A stretch of 35,843 bases of DNA from Saprospiraceae bacterium (GTDB lineage Bacteria; Bacteroidota; Bacteroidia; Chitinophagales; Saprospiraceae): contig JAHDHH010000043.1 of NCBI GenBank assembly GCA_020631405.1, positions 1-35,843 of the forward strand. Reading direction: 5' to 3'. Positions 1 through 8,057 of this stretch are shown here, piece by piece (position 1 is the first letter of the stretch; each line of letters starts with the position of its first letter). Both the position numbers and the translations under genes were made by a program. The notes under the pieces are model-generated. The model worked only from the letters and a program-made list of their open reading frames with translations, made no database searches and was not told the origin of the DNA.

Positions 1-429
1 TTTCAAATCTTGAAGGAAGCGAGTTGCTGTATCTGCAGTAATCTGAACAGCATGTACTTTTGTTGTAAATAACCTAGACTCCAAAAAGAACAATATATAG
101 GTAGCTTCGTCTGGTTTAAGGTTGACACTAATAGCTCTAGCCTTCTTTTTTGCTTTCTTACCATACCATTGATACTTTAAGGTATAGCTCCCAGGGTTAA
201 GTTGTTGTTCAACAAAACGTCTATTCCTTAACTTAGACATAGGCTGATCACCAACAAACGTCTTCAACGCTATAGCACTTCCTTGCAAACCAGTCGTTCT
301 TAACAGGACTAAGTTTGGATTTGAGTCAGATGAGACTTTCTCAATTACATTTAGATATGGGGAAGGTTGGGCCTGGATTGATGTGTATAAAAGACATAGG
401 AATAGTACAACACATACTTTGTTTAGCAT
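1..429 (-). CDS. secreted DUF2846-like protein, N-terminal part only
   Basis: The minus strand from the ATG at 429 is open for 143 codons to the window edge, so the C-terminus is missing. The first 20 or so residues (MLNKVCVVLFLCLLYTSIQA) form a typical signal peptide with likely cleavage after IQA. The mature part has an LVLLRTTGLQGSAIALKTFV stretch, then a 'LNPGSYTLKYQW' stretch and an 'ATYILFFLES' stretch. That order (strand with charged residue and small-residue turn, PG-Y turn, closing strand) resembles the DUF2846 domain of bacterial envelope proteins. No lipobox cysteine is visible, so it is probably periplasmic or surface rather than a lipoprotein. It lies downstream of the giant surface-protein gene in the same direction but is separated from it by a good terminator, so it is likely transcribed separately. 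Family assignment is by eye. Confidence 0.6.
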   Translation of the reverse strand, partial: MLNKVCVVLFLCLLYTSIQAQPSPYLNVIEKVSSDSNPNLVLLRTTGLQGSAIALKTFVGDQPMSKLRNRRFVEQQLNPGSYTLKYQWYGKKAKKKARAISVNLKPDEATYILFFLESRLFTTKVHAVQITADTATRFLQDLK

Positions 430-525
430 AGTATAAATCTTTAAAAAAATGATAAGAATTGTTGTGTAAATCTGCTGCTAAACTTATAACTCCAAGATTG
501 AATCAAATAGTATATTGTAATAACA

Positions 526-554
526 AAAGAGGCTACCCATTGGGCAGCCTCTTT
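526..554 (-). terminator. rho-independent terminator of the giant surface-protein gene
   Basis: A perfect 9-bp inverted repeat, AAAGAGGCT (526-534) and AGCCTCTTT (546-554), is extended inward by a CCC/GGG pairing around a short loop. Read on the minus strand it is followed by TTTTGTTATT, a U-rich tail. It sits 34 bp past the stop codon of the 589-7797 gene. Confidence 0.8.
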
Positions 555-588
555 AAACATCTAACTGATAAATTTCAATCCTTATCTA

Positions 589-3500
589 TTATTCTATAAT
601 GACCATTCTCTTGATCACGCTTGTATTATTTGCTTCCACTTTGTAGTAAAGTACACCTCCATTCGATAAGTTGTCTTTATGCAAGTAGAAGGTATTCTTT
701 CCTATTTCTGGAACTTGGCTTTCGAAGTAGATTACTCTACCATTAGCATCAAAAACTGTCAATTCTACATTATCCGAAACCTCACTAATAGAGTAATCAA
801 TCCTTGTATTAGCAGAGAAAGGATTGGGTTTATTCTGGAAAACTACGAGTGAACTGCCTAAATCTGAAACATCTGAACTAGCATCTATGAAGCTCAAAGA
901 AACATTGGCAGGAGTCACTCCATCAATGACAGCTTCAGCACGTGTTGCTTCAGATGTGATATCTATTGCCTTCGCAAGCTCTACTTCTTCTATAGCCAAC
1001 ATTTTGATTCCAAACAACTCTTCATCAGCAGCTATACTTAACCCTAATGGCATATCAACACTTAAGGTAATAATACCCTCACCTGCCTGTGAATAGTTAA
1101 CATGTTCATCTCTTACATCTAATATACCACTGGTAATTGATTCAACAGCAACTTTTGCTGGGTCAAAAGACAAGGTATATTGAAGGCCATATAGCATGAC
1201 ATCGTTTGCATTCACAATTGCGATAGATGAAGCCTCACCCTCTTCAAGTGATTGTATATTGGCATACAAGTTTAGAGACTCATCACTTCTTTGCTCTACT
1301 TCTTCACTGTTTACTGAGCTCCACACCGAGCTATTGACATCACCCACTTTGATGGCAACAAACTCTGCATCATTCACATCTAGGAGGTGGTTAGTTATTT
1401 CAATTTCATTCTGATAGTCCCATGGATGATTTACATCAATAAAGCTAGTCTCATTAGACACAAACTGCCATGATTCGCTACTTGGGAATTCATCAAATAC
1501 TTCCAAAATCAACTTTCTAATATCAACTAAATCTGCAGCTGTCAACGTAAATGATCTATTGGCATCAGCAGCAATGATCTTGTATGGATTATCTAAACTT
1601 TGGATATTCAATAAATGTCTTTGAATTAATACGATATCCAGTGTACTGACACCCTGCTTGTGATTTTCATTGTTATATGGGTGAAGTGAGTAGTCTTCAT
1701 ATAGGGATGGATTGCTAAATGCAAACTCACCGTCAGCATTTGTCATCACATATGACATGTCGCCTTCGTCCATATCTTTCAGTCGTACTTCGAAGTCTTC
1801 AACCCCAATTTGGCTTTCGTTTATCACTTTACCAGCAATTCTTCCAGAGCCATTGGCTGCTACAAAGTCTCCACATACATTGTGGTTGTCTTGAAGGATT
1901 AATAACACATCACAATAATCAACTCCTCCAATCCCGTCAAACACATACATCTGTAAGGCAATTGTGTCGACCATCCCATTCGCAATATCATCACAAGTGA
2001 AGCCTAATACTTGCGTAGCTCCATCCTCAGTGAATGAATAAGACAATGAAGATCCACATGAGCCAGTACTACTTAAGTCAAAATCACTTGCCCAAACTTC
2101 AGTAGCTCCATCTTCTCCCAAGCTCCATACAACCTCTGATCTACAGATAGCGCTAGGAGCAGAATTATTCTCAATAGTGAAGGTATGTGAGCATGAATTA
2201 ACATTACCACAACCATCTTCAGCATAATAGGTAATACTATGTGTACCAATTGGATACGTACCTGATGCATTATTTCCAGTTGCATTTGAAACATCAATTG
2301 TACCATCATTATTCTGATCTAGATCATACCAATATATCAAGTCTGAATCTGGAGTACAACCGTCTCCATCAGTCGCCATTGCTTGCAATACAACATAATG
2401 CTCACAATCTTGATTGGAATCTATAGTTGATACATCGTCACAGCCTGCTGTAAACATTGGACCATCAATACTATTAAAATTCAATGCTTGAATACACTCT
2501 AGCCTACCTACGCTTGGTATTTCAGGGTTGTAGACACACCAATCAATAATCGTCCAAGTCCTTAACACTGTATAACATGCAGGGTTTGCATTTTCACCAA
2601 AAGGTTCGCTATCGATATATGATATCGCAAGTTGAGAACAATGCGGTGATGACGTAATCGTTGGAAAACTGTTTAATATTTCTGGAGTATACTCTACTGT
2701 ACAAGACGGTATAGTCATGTCAGCAGGACACGTAATATTCGATTGGTTAAGCGTAAAATCAGTACCTACTATGATGTTTTGGATACAACTACCAACTACC
2801 GCCATAGTATTACTATTCTTAAAAGTTACTGTTCTTGTTGCTGTACCTACTCCACATTCTGAAATACCTGTCGAATCAAAACTAATTTCAGTAGTTATTG
2901 GGAATGAACAAAGGAAATTTGTACTAGGTGCTGGATAAGCAAATTGCGAAATCTCCTCTGCGCAAGTAAACGTAAAAGGTCCTGAATCGCATGACACTGT
3001 AAATGGCTCAGGATCGGTGACACAGACATACCCTACACACTCGTCACTTAGACCAGCCTCATCAGTCACTCTAAACATAACTGGGATAGAGTCTCTACCT
3101 ATATCATTACAACAGAAGAATACATCTGCTCCATATTCCAAATCTTCATTGTGGCCTTCGCAAAATCCATCTAGTCTCTTTACTTCAAATGTTAAACTAT
3201 CTGAAGGACTACATCTATCAAAACTGCCATCATCAAAGCTCTGTGCTAGGATTACAGTATGCCCACTAGCATCAAGAGTAGCTTTAGTAAATGACTCACA
3301 AATTGCTTCTGGCTTCGAACCATCTTTAATAATAACATCCTTAGTACACCACTCTGTAGCATCGCTTAATGCATTACCACAGGCATCCACAAATTCATAT
3401 CTAAACCATGCTAGACCAACAGGCAAATCACTAACAAGATATCTTCCGTCAGCCGTTGGCACAACTTCTGTGTAAACGATTGGTAGGTCATTGAAGTCTT

Positions 3501-6500
3501 CACCACATGGGTCTTCTGGAGTGATATAATCGACTCCGTCAGCTACAACACCATAGCTCACTCTGATTTCAAAATCTGAACCATCACTGCAGTCATAGTA
3601 ATACGCATTATCACCAGCCGTTGGAGCACTGGCAGCATTGTGCCATTGTATAGGAGCTGGTATTTCAAAATCTGCACTACATGTATAAGGATCGGTATAT
3701 ATTGTAAAACAAGTATTTCCACAATATGACACAGGCGGTTGATCATCATAGACTTCAAGATTCTGCCCATATTCTAAGTACTCTCCTGTACACCAATCTA
3801 ATGCGTACCAAGTTCTCAATACTTTAGTACTTGCTCCGCAAACCTCAAATTCTAAATCTGTAAATGTAAACTGAAGGTTAGGGCAAGTATAGCCTGAAGG
3901 CATCCCCGATATAGCAGGATCAATATTCACTAAATCAAATATCGTACATGGCGAAGATTGACTATATGTAGGCATATAATCACCCGGCCACACTATCTCA
4001 GTAACTTCTACTCTATCGATATATATTGTCTGTGTACAGCTACTGCTATTACCAGAGGCATCAGACACCACCCACGTTCTAGTTACGATTCCTGAATAAC
4101 CTTGCTCACACATTTGACCTCCAGGTGCATCAGTATATGTCAGGGTTGTTCCTTCACAATTGTCTTCATATGATGGGTATGCAAATTGAGTATATAGTGG
4201 GTTAGCAAGTAATGACTCTGGGTCATAATCCATCTCACAAGGCACCACCACGTCTTCGCAGCTTGATATCTGAGGCTCTATCTTATCCTCAAGAACAACT
4301 TGTCCCCAGCAATATAGTCCAGTACACTTATTCACCACCTTGTAGGTTAATGTATCTCCTAAATAATCACCTACTTCTTGGTTGCTAACACTATTGCCTT
4401 CTTCATCTTCCAGGTCAACACTATATTGATTATTCGATAAGGTCATTGCCTCTAGAACTTGATCTGCTACTAACTCCAAGTTGCAGTATCCATCTACACT
4501 AGCTTGGATAATATCATTACAAATTAAACTCTCCTCTGGTCCTGTGTGGGTTACACTGACGACTCTACTTGTAGTACTACATGTTATCCCATTCACTGCA
4601 GTACTTGTCGTCAAAGTAACTCTATAGTATTGAGGAACATAGTCAGCATTTATTGGTAATGAAAGTAAGTTCAATGTGTTATCAGGAACAGGATAGAAGG
4701 TAACTCCATCAAGACTTCCTTCCCAAACATAGTCTACCCCTGTAGTACTAGATTCTACACTTAAAGTGACATTAGAAGGCACTTCACAAATTACACTACT
4801 TATTGGTTGCTGAGTAATGATTGGTTTCTCGACAACGTTAAGTGTAACAGGCACTACTTCATAACATGTTCCATCAGAAACTCTTGCAAAAATTACTGTA
4901 CTTGATGTTTTAATTATAGCATCCATTGGATGCAAACCAGCCTCTGCTTGCACTTCATTTACGTGATAAGTCAGTGTAGTTGAAGTAATTGGAGAAATTG
5001 CATTAACAAAAGAAGTACTATATAAATCAAAGGTAGCCTCATCAGAATAGTCATTACTACACACTGTCTCCGAATATGCATTTGCACCAAGTACGCAATT
5101 CATTACAATGGCAAAATCCATGTCGTCCAAATCCATTGGATTGTCAGTACCTCCATTAGAGTCATCGGATATATCATTATCCATTTCTATTATTGCTATT
5201 CCGCCACCACTTGAAACGTCTATATCATCCTCATCTGGAATATCAACATCACCTCCTGGTTTATTAGTAGCAAAGATTACTCCTGCTTCGTTACGCATAT
5301 TAACCACTGTTGCTTGCGGATCGACTTGCAAGAATACTTTAATCGCCTTTGACTCTCCTTGAGCAATATTATCAATAGTACAAACTATATCTGTTGTTGG
5401 AGCACTAGCAAACATCCAATCTGAATCATTCCCGGTTAGTGCTGCAGTATTTAATAAAGGATCGAATAATAATTGTGAACCAGTGATGAAATCTTGGACT
5501 ACTATGTCATAAGCATCAACTGCGCCTTGATTAAACACTTCAATCGTAAACTCAATAACATCACCTATGTCTATTCTTCCTGTTGTGGTAAGTTCTTTTC
5601 GTAAAGCTAAATCGAAGCAATCAACTACATCAAAAATCAATACTGCATCTAACACTTCGCCACAAGCACTGCTTACTCGATATTGAAACTCGTAGCTACC
5701 TTCTTCTACTCCCTCCAAATCTACCTGACTTGGGTCTGATATATCAACAGTTTGAGCATTTGAATTTAAAGCAGTCCAAACCCCTCCTGAGCTTGGGTCT
5801 CCTAATAATAATGCTGACAAGTCATAGACGCTTTCAGGGTTAGCATTACAATAATCAATAGTTGTTCCAATCCCTGCAGAAATCTGCAGTGCCTCTATAG
5901 TTATATTAAGTGTATTAACGCTGGTGTTATCACAGTCATCGGTAACCATTAATTCTAACCCAAGCACACCAATGTCATCACAATCAAAACTTGTTTGATC
6001 AATGGCAAATTCAAGGTCTATTAAACTTGTACAGTTATCAGATTGACTAGTCACAATATCAGTTTCATCAATAGTCAACGTGCCATCTGCATCTAGTGAC
6101 AATGTCACGTCTTCAACTGAAATTTGCGGCGATGTTGTATCATCTACTATGATCGAAACTGCACATGTGGAAGTATTCCCACAATCATCTGTAACGGTAA
6201 ATGTTATAGACTTGCCCAGCAATGCGTCACAGTCAATCATAGGAAGTACCATATCCCAATCATTACTCACTACTAAGTCTTGATCACAATCATCTGTACT
6301 AGCTACTTCAATAGCTGTATTTTGATCACTTACCCAAGTATTGATGGTAGTCAATAACTCTTGTGCCTCAGCACATTCAAATACTTGAGTACTATTTGGA
6401 CAACCACCTATAGTTGGTGGCGTATTATCTTGTATTATAATAGTTGTTGAAGCAGTTGTAGCATTTCCACAATGATCACTAACTGTAAATATGATAGTTT

Positions 6501-7797
6501 CTCCTCCCATCCCATCACAATCTAATGCTGGAGCAGAAGAGTCCCAATTGCTACTTACATCAATCTGGGATGCACAATCATCCAAGGCAGTTGCTTCTAA
6601 ACTAGCAATTTGATTAGCTACCCAAGTATCAATATCCGTATTTAAATCAACAATAGCCCCACAGTCAAACATGACTTGACTTGGTGGTGGATTTATCATA
6701 GGACTAGTAGAATCTACTACGTCTATAACCTGACAGCACATGGCCACAGCTACAGAATTTATCTCTAAGACGTAAGATCTTTCAGCTCTAACACCTCCAT
6801 TGTCTTTACCACATAAAAAAGACAAGTCTTGCTTTGTCATAGTTATAGCAATAGAGCTAGTATATCCACAATCGTCTATTATATTAAAAGCTGAAGCAAA
6901 CTGACTTGCGTTTAATATTGGAGGCAATGATGTAGCGTTACAACCTTGAATTTCTAGATCCATCAATATGCATTCTGCTTCTGGAGTACAGCATGTCAAT
7001 TCTCCAAATATCGTAGTGGAACATGTACTTGTACATCCATTAGCATCCGAAACAGTCACTGTGTGAGCTGTTCCAGTTGAAGTACCCCCTAGCATAGTTG
7101 CTGTAGCTGTGTTTTCACCACTATCCCAAAGGTAAGTGTATGGAGCTCTTCCGCCAGTTGGGGTCACTGTAGCTTGTCCCATGTTCATATTTAGACAATT
7201 ACCAGCAAAAACAACACCTATACTACATGAAATGGTATTACTACAATCAAGGGTTGGCTCTGCAACATCTTGACTGGCCTGTCCTGTACATTTTGAACCA
7301 GGCCACTGCATACATTGGGTAGTTTCAGTCAAATTATCACCTGCTGAATCCCAAGCAAACCAAATATTTTGCAAACTTAGATCATCCCCACAGTTGTATG
7401 TTATTACATTATCAACACAAGCTGTAAACGTAGAATTTGATGGCGCCAAAACAGGTGAAGTAAACTTAATATCATAAGTTACTGACCCACCTAGTACAAC
7501 TTCTGATTCTACATATACTCCTGTCCTGGCGGATCCCGTAGTATTAGTAAATTGAAAACAAAAATAGGCCTGCAAGGTCTGGCCTGAAGTACAACTCGTT
7601 GGTAAAGCAGATCCTACATTATCAGAGGCCAAATATACTCCATTGAACGTAAAGTCTCCTGCCGTACATGAGGAGTTACAACCTGCCGCCATATTCGCAA
7701 GATCTGAGAAGGGTGCACCATTACCAATCGAAGTTTGACCAACGACAGTAGTCTGAACAACAATGATGTAGAATGCAAGGAATAAAAGTCGTTTCAT
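589..7797 (-). CDS. giant modular T9SS-exported surface protein (SprB-like repeat, HYR-like modules, dockerin-like and cohesin-like domains)
   Basis: 2402 residues with a signal peptide ending near VVGQ. Modules seen in order: an SprB-type repeat around residues 200-265 (GGRAPYTYLWDSG, then VSDANGCTSTC); cysteine-rich HYR-like modules from about 280, including two tandem 95-residue units at 367-557; a DUF11-like module near 727-850 (GDVIEFTIEVFNQGAVDAYD); further cysteine-rich modules from about 1177 to 1960 carrying the recurring motif VLRTW...DWC; a carboxypeptidase-regulatory-like fold at 1984-2045; a dockerin-like pair of helices at 2048-2100 (GVSTLDIVLIQRHLL; ADANRSFTLTAADL); a cohesin-like beta domain at about 2171-2290; and a type A T9SS sorting domain from 2320 (NKPNPFSANTRIDYSI) to the end. 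Likely role: adhesin or extracellular scaffold secreted by T9SS. Module boundaries are approximate. Similar architectures are familiar from Saprospiria-type genomes, but the ligand cannot be inferred. Confidence 0.85.
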   Translation of the reverse strand: MKRLLFLAFYIIVVQTTVVGQTSIGNGAPFSDLANMAAGCNSSCTAGDFTFNGVYLASDNVGSALPTSCTSGQTLQAYFCFQFTNTTGSARTGVYVESEVVLGGSVTYDIKFTSPVLAPSNSTFTACVDNVITYNCGDDLSLQNIWFAWDSAGDNLTETTQCMQWPGSKCTGQASQDVAEPTLDCSNTISCSIGVVFAGNCLNMNMGQATVTPTGGRAPYTYLWDSGENTATATMLGGTSTGTAHTVTVSDANGCTSTCSTTIFGELTCCTPEAECILMDLEIQGCNATSLPPILNASQFASAFNIIDDCGYTSSIAITMTKQDLSFLCGKDNGGVRAERSYVLEINSVAVAMCCQVIDVVDSTSPMINPPPSQVMFDCGAIVDLNTDIDTWVANQIASLEATALDDCASQIDVSSNWDSSAPALDCDGMGGETIIFTVSDHCGNATTASTTIIIQDNTPPTIGGCPNSTQVFECAEAQELLTTINTWVSDQNTAIEVASTDDCDQDLVVSNDWDMVLPMIDCDALLGKSITFTVTDDCGNTSTCAVSIIVDDTTSPQISVEDVTLSLDADGTLTIDETDIVTSQSDNCTSLIDLEFAIDQTSFDCDDIGVLGLELMVTDDCDNTSVNTLNITIEALQISAGIGTTIDYCNANPESVYDLSALLLGDPSSGGVWTALNSNAQTVDISDPSQVDLEGVEEGSYEFQYRVSSACGEVLDAVLIFDVVDCFDLALRKELTTTGRIDIGDVIEFTIEVFNQGAVDAYDIVVQDFITGSQLLFDPLLNTAALTGNDSDWMFASAPTTDIVCTIDNIAQGESKAIKVFLQVDPQATVVNMRNEAGVIFATNKPGGDVDIPDEDDIDVSSGGGIAIIEMDNDISDDSNGGTDNPMDLDDMDFAIVMNCVLGANAYSETVCSNDYSDEATFDLYSTSFVNAISPITSTTLTYHVNEVQAEAGLHPMDAIIKTSSTVIFARVSDGTCYEVVPVTLNVVEKPIITQQPISSVICEVPSNVTLSVESSTTGVDYVWEGSLDGVTFYPVPDNTLNLLSLPINADYVPQYYRVTLTTSTAVNGITCSTTSRVVSVTHTGPEESLICNDIIQASVDGYCNLELVADQVLEAMTLSNNQYSVDLEDEEGNSVSNQEVGDYLGDTLTYKVVNKCTGLYCWGQVVLEDKIEPQISSCEDVVVPCEMDYDPESLLANPLYTQFAYPSYEDNCEGTTLTYTDAPGGQMCEQGYSGIVTRTWVVSDASGNSSSCTQTIYIDRVEVTEIVWPGDYMPTYSQSSPCTIFDLVNIDPAISGMPSGYTCPNLQFTFTDLEFEVCGASTKVLRTWYALDWCTGEYLEYGQNLEVYDDQPPVSYCGNTCFTIYTDPYTCSADFEIPAPIQWHNAASAPTAGDNAYYYDCSDGSDFEIRVSYGVVADGVDYITPEDPCGEDFNDLPIVYTEVVPTADGRYLVSDLPVGLAWFRYEFVDACGNALSDATEWCTKDVIIKDGSKPEAICESFTKATLDASGHTVILAQSFDDGSFDRCSPSDSLTFEVKRLDGFCEGHNEDLEYGADVFFCCNDIGRDSIPVMFRVTDEAGLSDECVGYVCVTDPEPFTVSCDSGPFTFTCAEEISQFAYPAPSTNFLCSFPITTEISFDSTGISECGVGTATRTVTFKNSNTMAVVGSCIQNIIVGTDFTLNQSNITCPADMTIPSCTVEYTPEILNSFPTITSSPHCSQLAISYIDSEPFGENANPACYTVLRTWTIIDWCVYNPEIPSVGRLECIQALNFNSIDGPMFTAGCDDVSTIDSNQDCEHYVVLQAMATDGDGCTPDSDLIYWYDLDQNNDGTIDVSNATGNNASGTYPIGTHSITYYAEDGCGNVNSCSHTFTIENNSAPSAICRSEVVWSLGEDGATEVWASDFDLSSTGSCGSSLSYSFTEDGATQVLGFTCDDIANGMVDTIALQMYVFDGIGGVDYCDVLLILQDNHNVCGDFVAANGSGRIAGKVINESQIGVEDFEVRLKDMDEGDMSYVMTNADGEFAFSNPSLYEDYSLHPYNNENHKQGVSTLDIVLIQRHLLNIQSLDNPYKIIAADANRSFTLTAADLVDIRKLILEVFDEFPSSESWQFVSNETSFIDVNHPWDYQNEIEITNHLLDVNDAEFVAIKVGDVNSSVWSSVNSEEVEQRSDESLNLYANIQSLEEGEASSIAIVNANDVMLYGLQYTLSFDPAKVAVESITSGILDVRDEHVNYSQAGEGIITLSVDMPLGLSIAADEELFGIKMLAIEEVELAKAIDITSEATRAEAVIDGVTPANVSLSFIDASSDVSDLGSSLVVFQNKPNPFSANTRIDYSISEVSDNVELTVFDANGRVIYFESQVPEIGKNTFYLHKDNLSNGGVLYYKVEANNTSVIKRMVIIE
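6127..6699 (-). repeat. two tandem 95/96-residue HYR-like coding repeats
   Basis: Inside the giant gene, residues 367-461 and 462-557 are two copies of the same module. Matching landmarks are 'QVMFDCG' and 'QVFECAE', 'TWVANQ' and 'TWVSDQ', 'ALDDC' and 'STDDC', 'SNWD' and 'SNDWD', 'ALDCD' and 'MIDCD', 'TVSDHCGN' and 'TVTDDCGN'. The cysteine positions are kept, which fits disulphide-stabilised Ig-like folds. The copies have diverged at DNA level. Confidence 0.75.
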
Positions 7798-7824
7798 TTA
7801 AATGTATGTTTTCAATATTTCAAT

Positions 7825-7860
7825 AAGTACCCCAAAACCCATAGAAGATTACGGGTACTT
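7825..7860 (-). promoter_or_regulatory. inverted repeat in the leader of the giant surface-protein gene
   Basis: AAGTACCC (7825-7832) and GGGTACTT (7853-7860) are a perfect 8-bp inverted repeat with a 20-base spacer, starting 28 bases upstream of the ATG at 7797. The spacer contains ACCC facing the same GGGT arm, so an alternative shorter pairing exists. It could be an mRNA leader hairpin or a protein-binding palindrome; the sequence alone does not decide. Confidence 0.4.
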
Positions 7861-7998
7861 TTCATATGTACGAAAAAGAACAACTATTATACCATTATTA
7901 CATATTACGATTTTTTACCATCTGTTATTCTACTACTTACACATAGAATATTTTATAATTTAATATGACAATTAATGTCTAATTAACTAATTATGCAT

Positions 7999-8006
7999 TA
8001 CATTTG
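7999..8006 (+). promoter_or_regulatory. possible -7 box for the M43 protease gene
   Basis: TACATTTG fits the Bacteroidota -7 consensus TAnnTTTG and lies 52 bases before the ATG at 8058. No TTG is present at the expected -33 distance, so the assignment is weak. Confidence 0.35.
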
Positions 8007-8057
8007 TTTGTAATATGAAACCAAACTGAGGATAAATATTTATTAAAATAAATCCTT

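Noticed and set aside
3017-3475. 152-codon open frame on the plus strand inside the giant gene
   Set aside because: It lies wholly antisense to a clearly modular coding sequence, lacks any domain-like pattern and reflects the low stop frequency opposite a Thr/Ser/Asp-rich gene.
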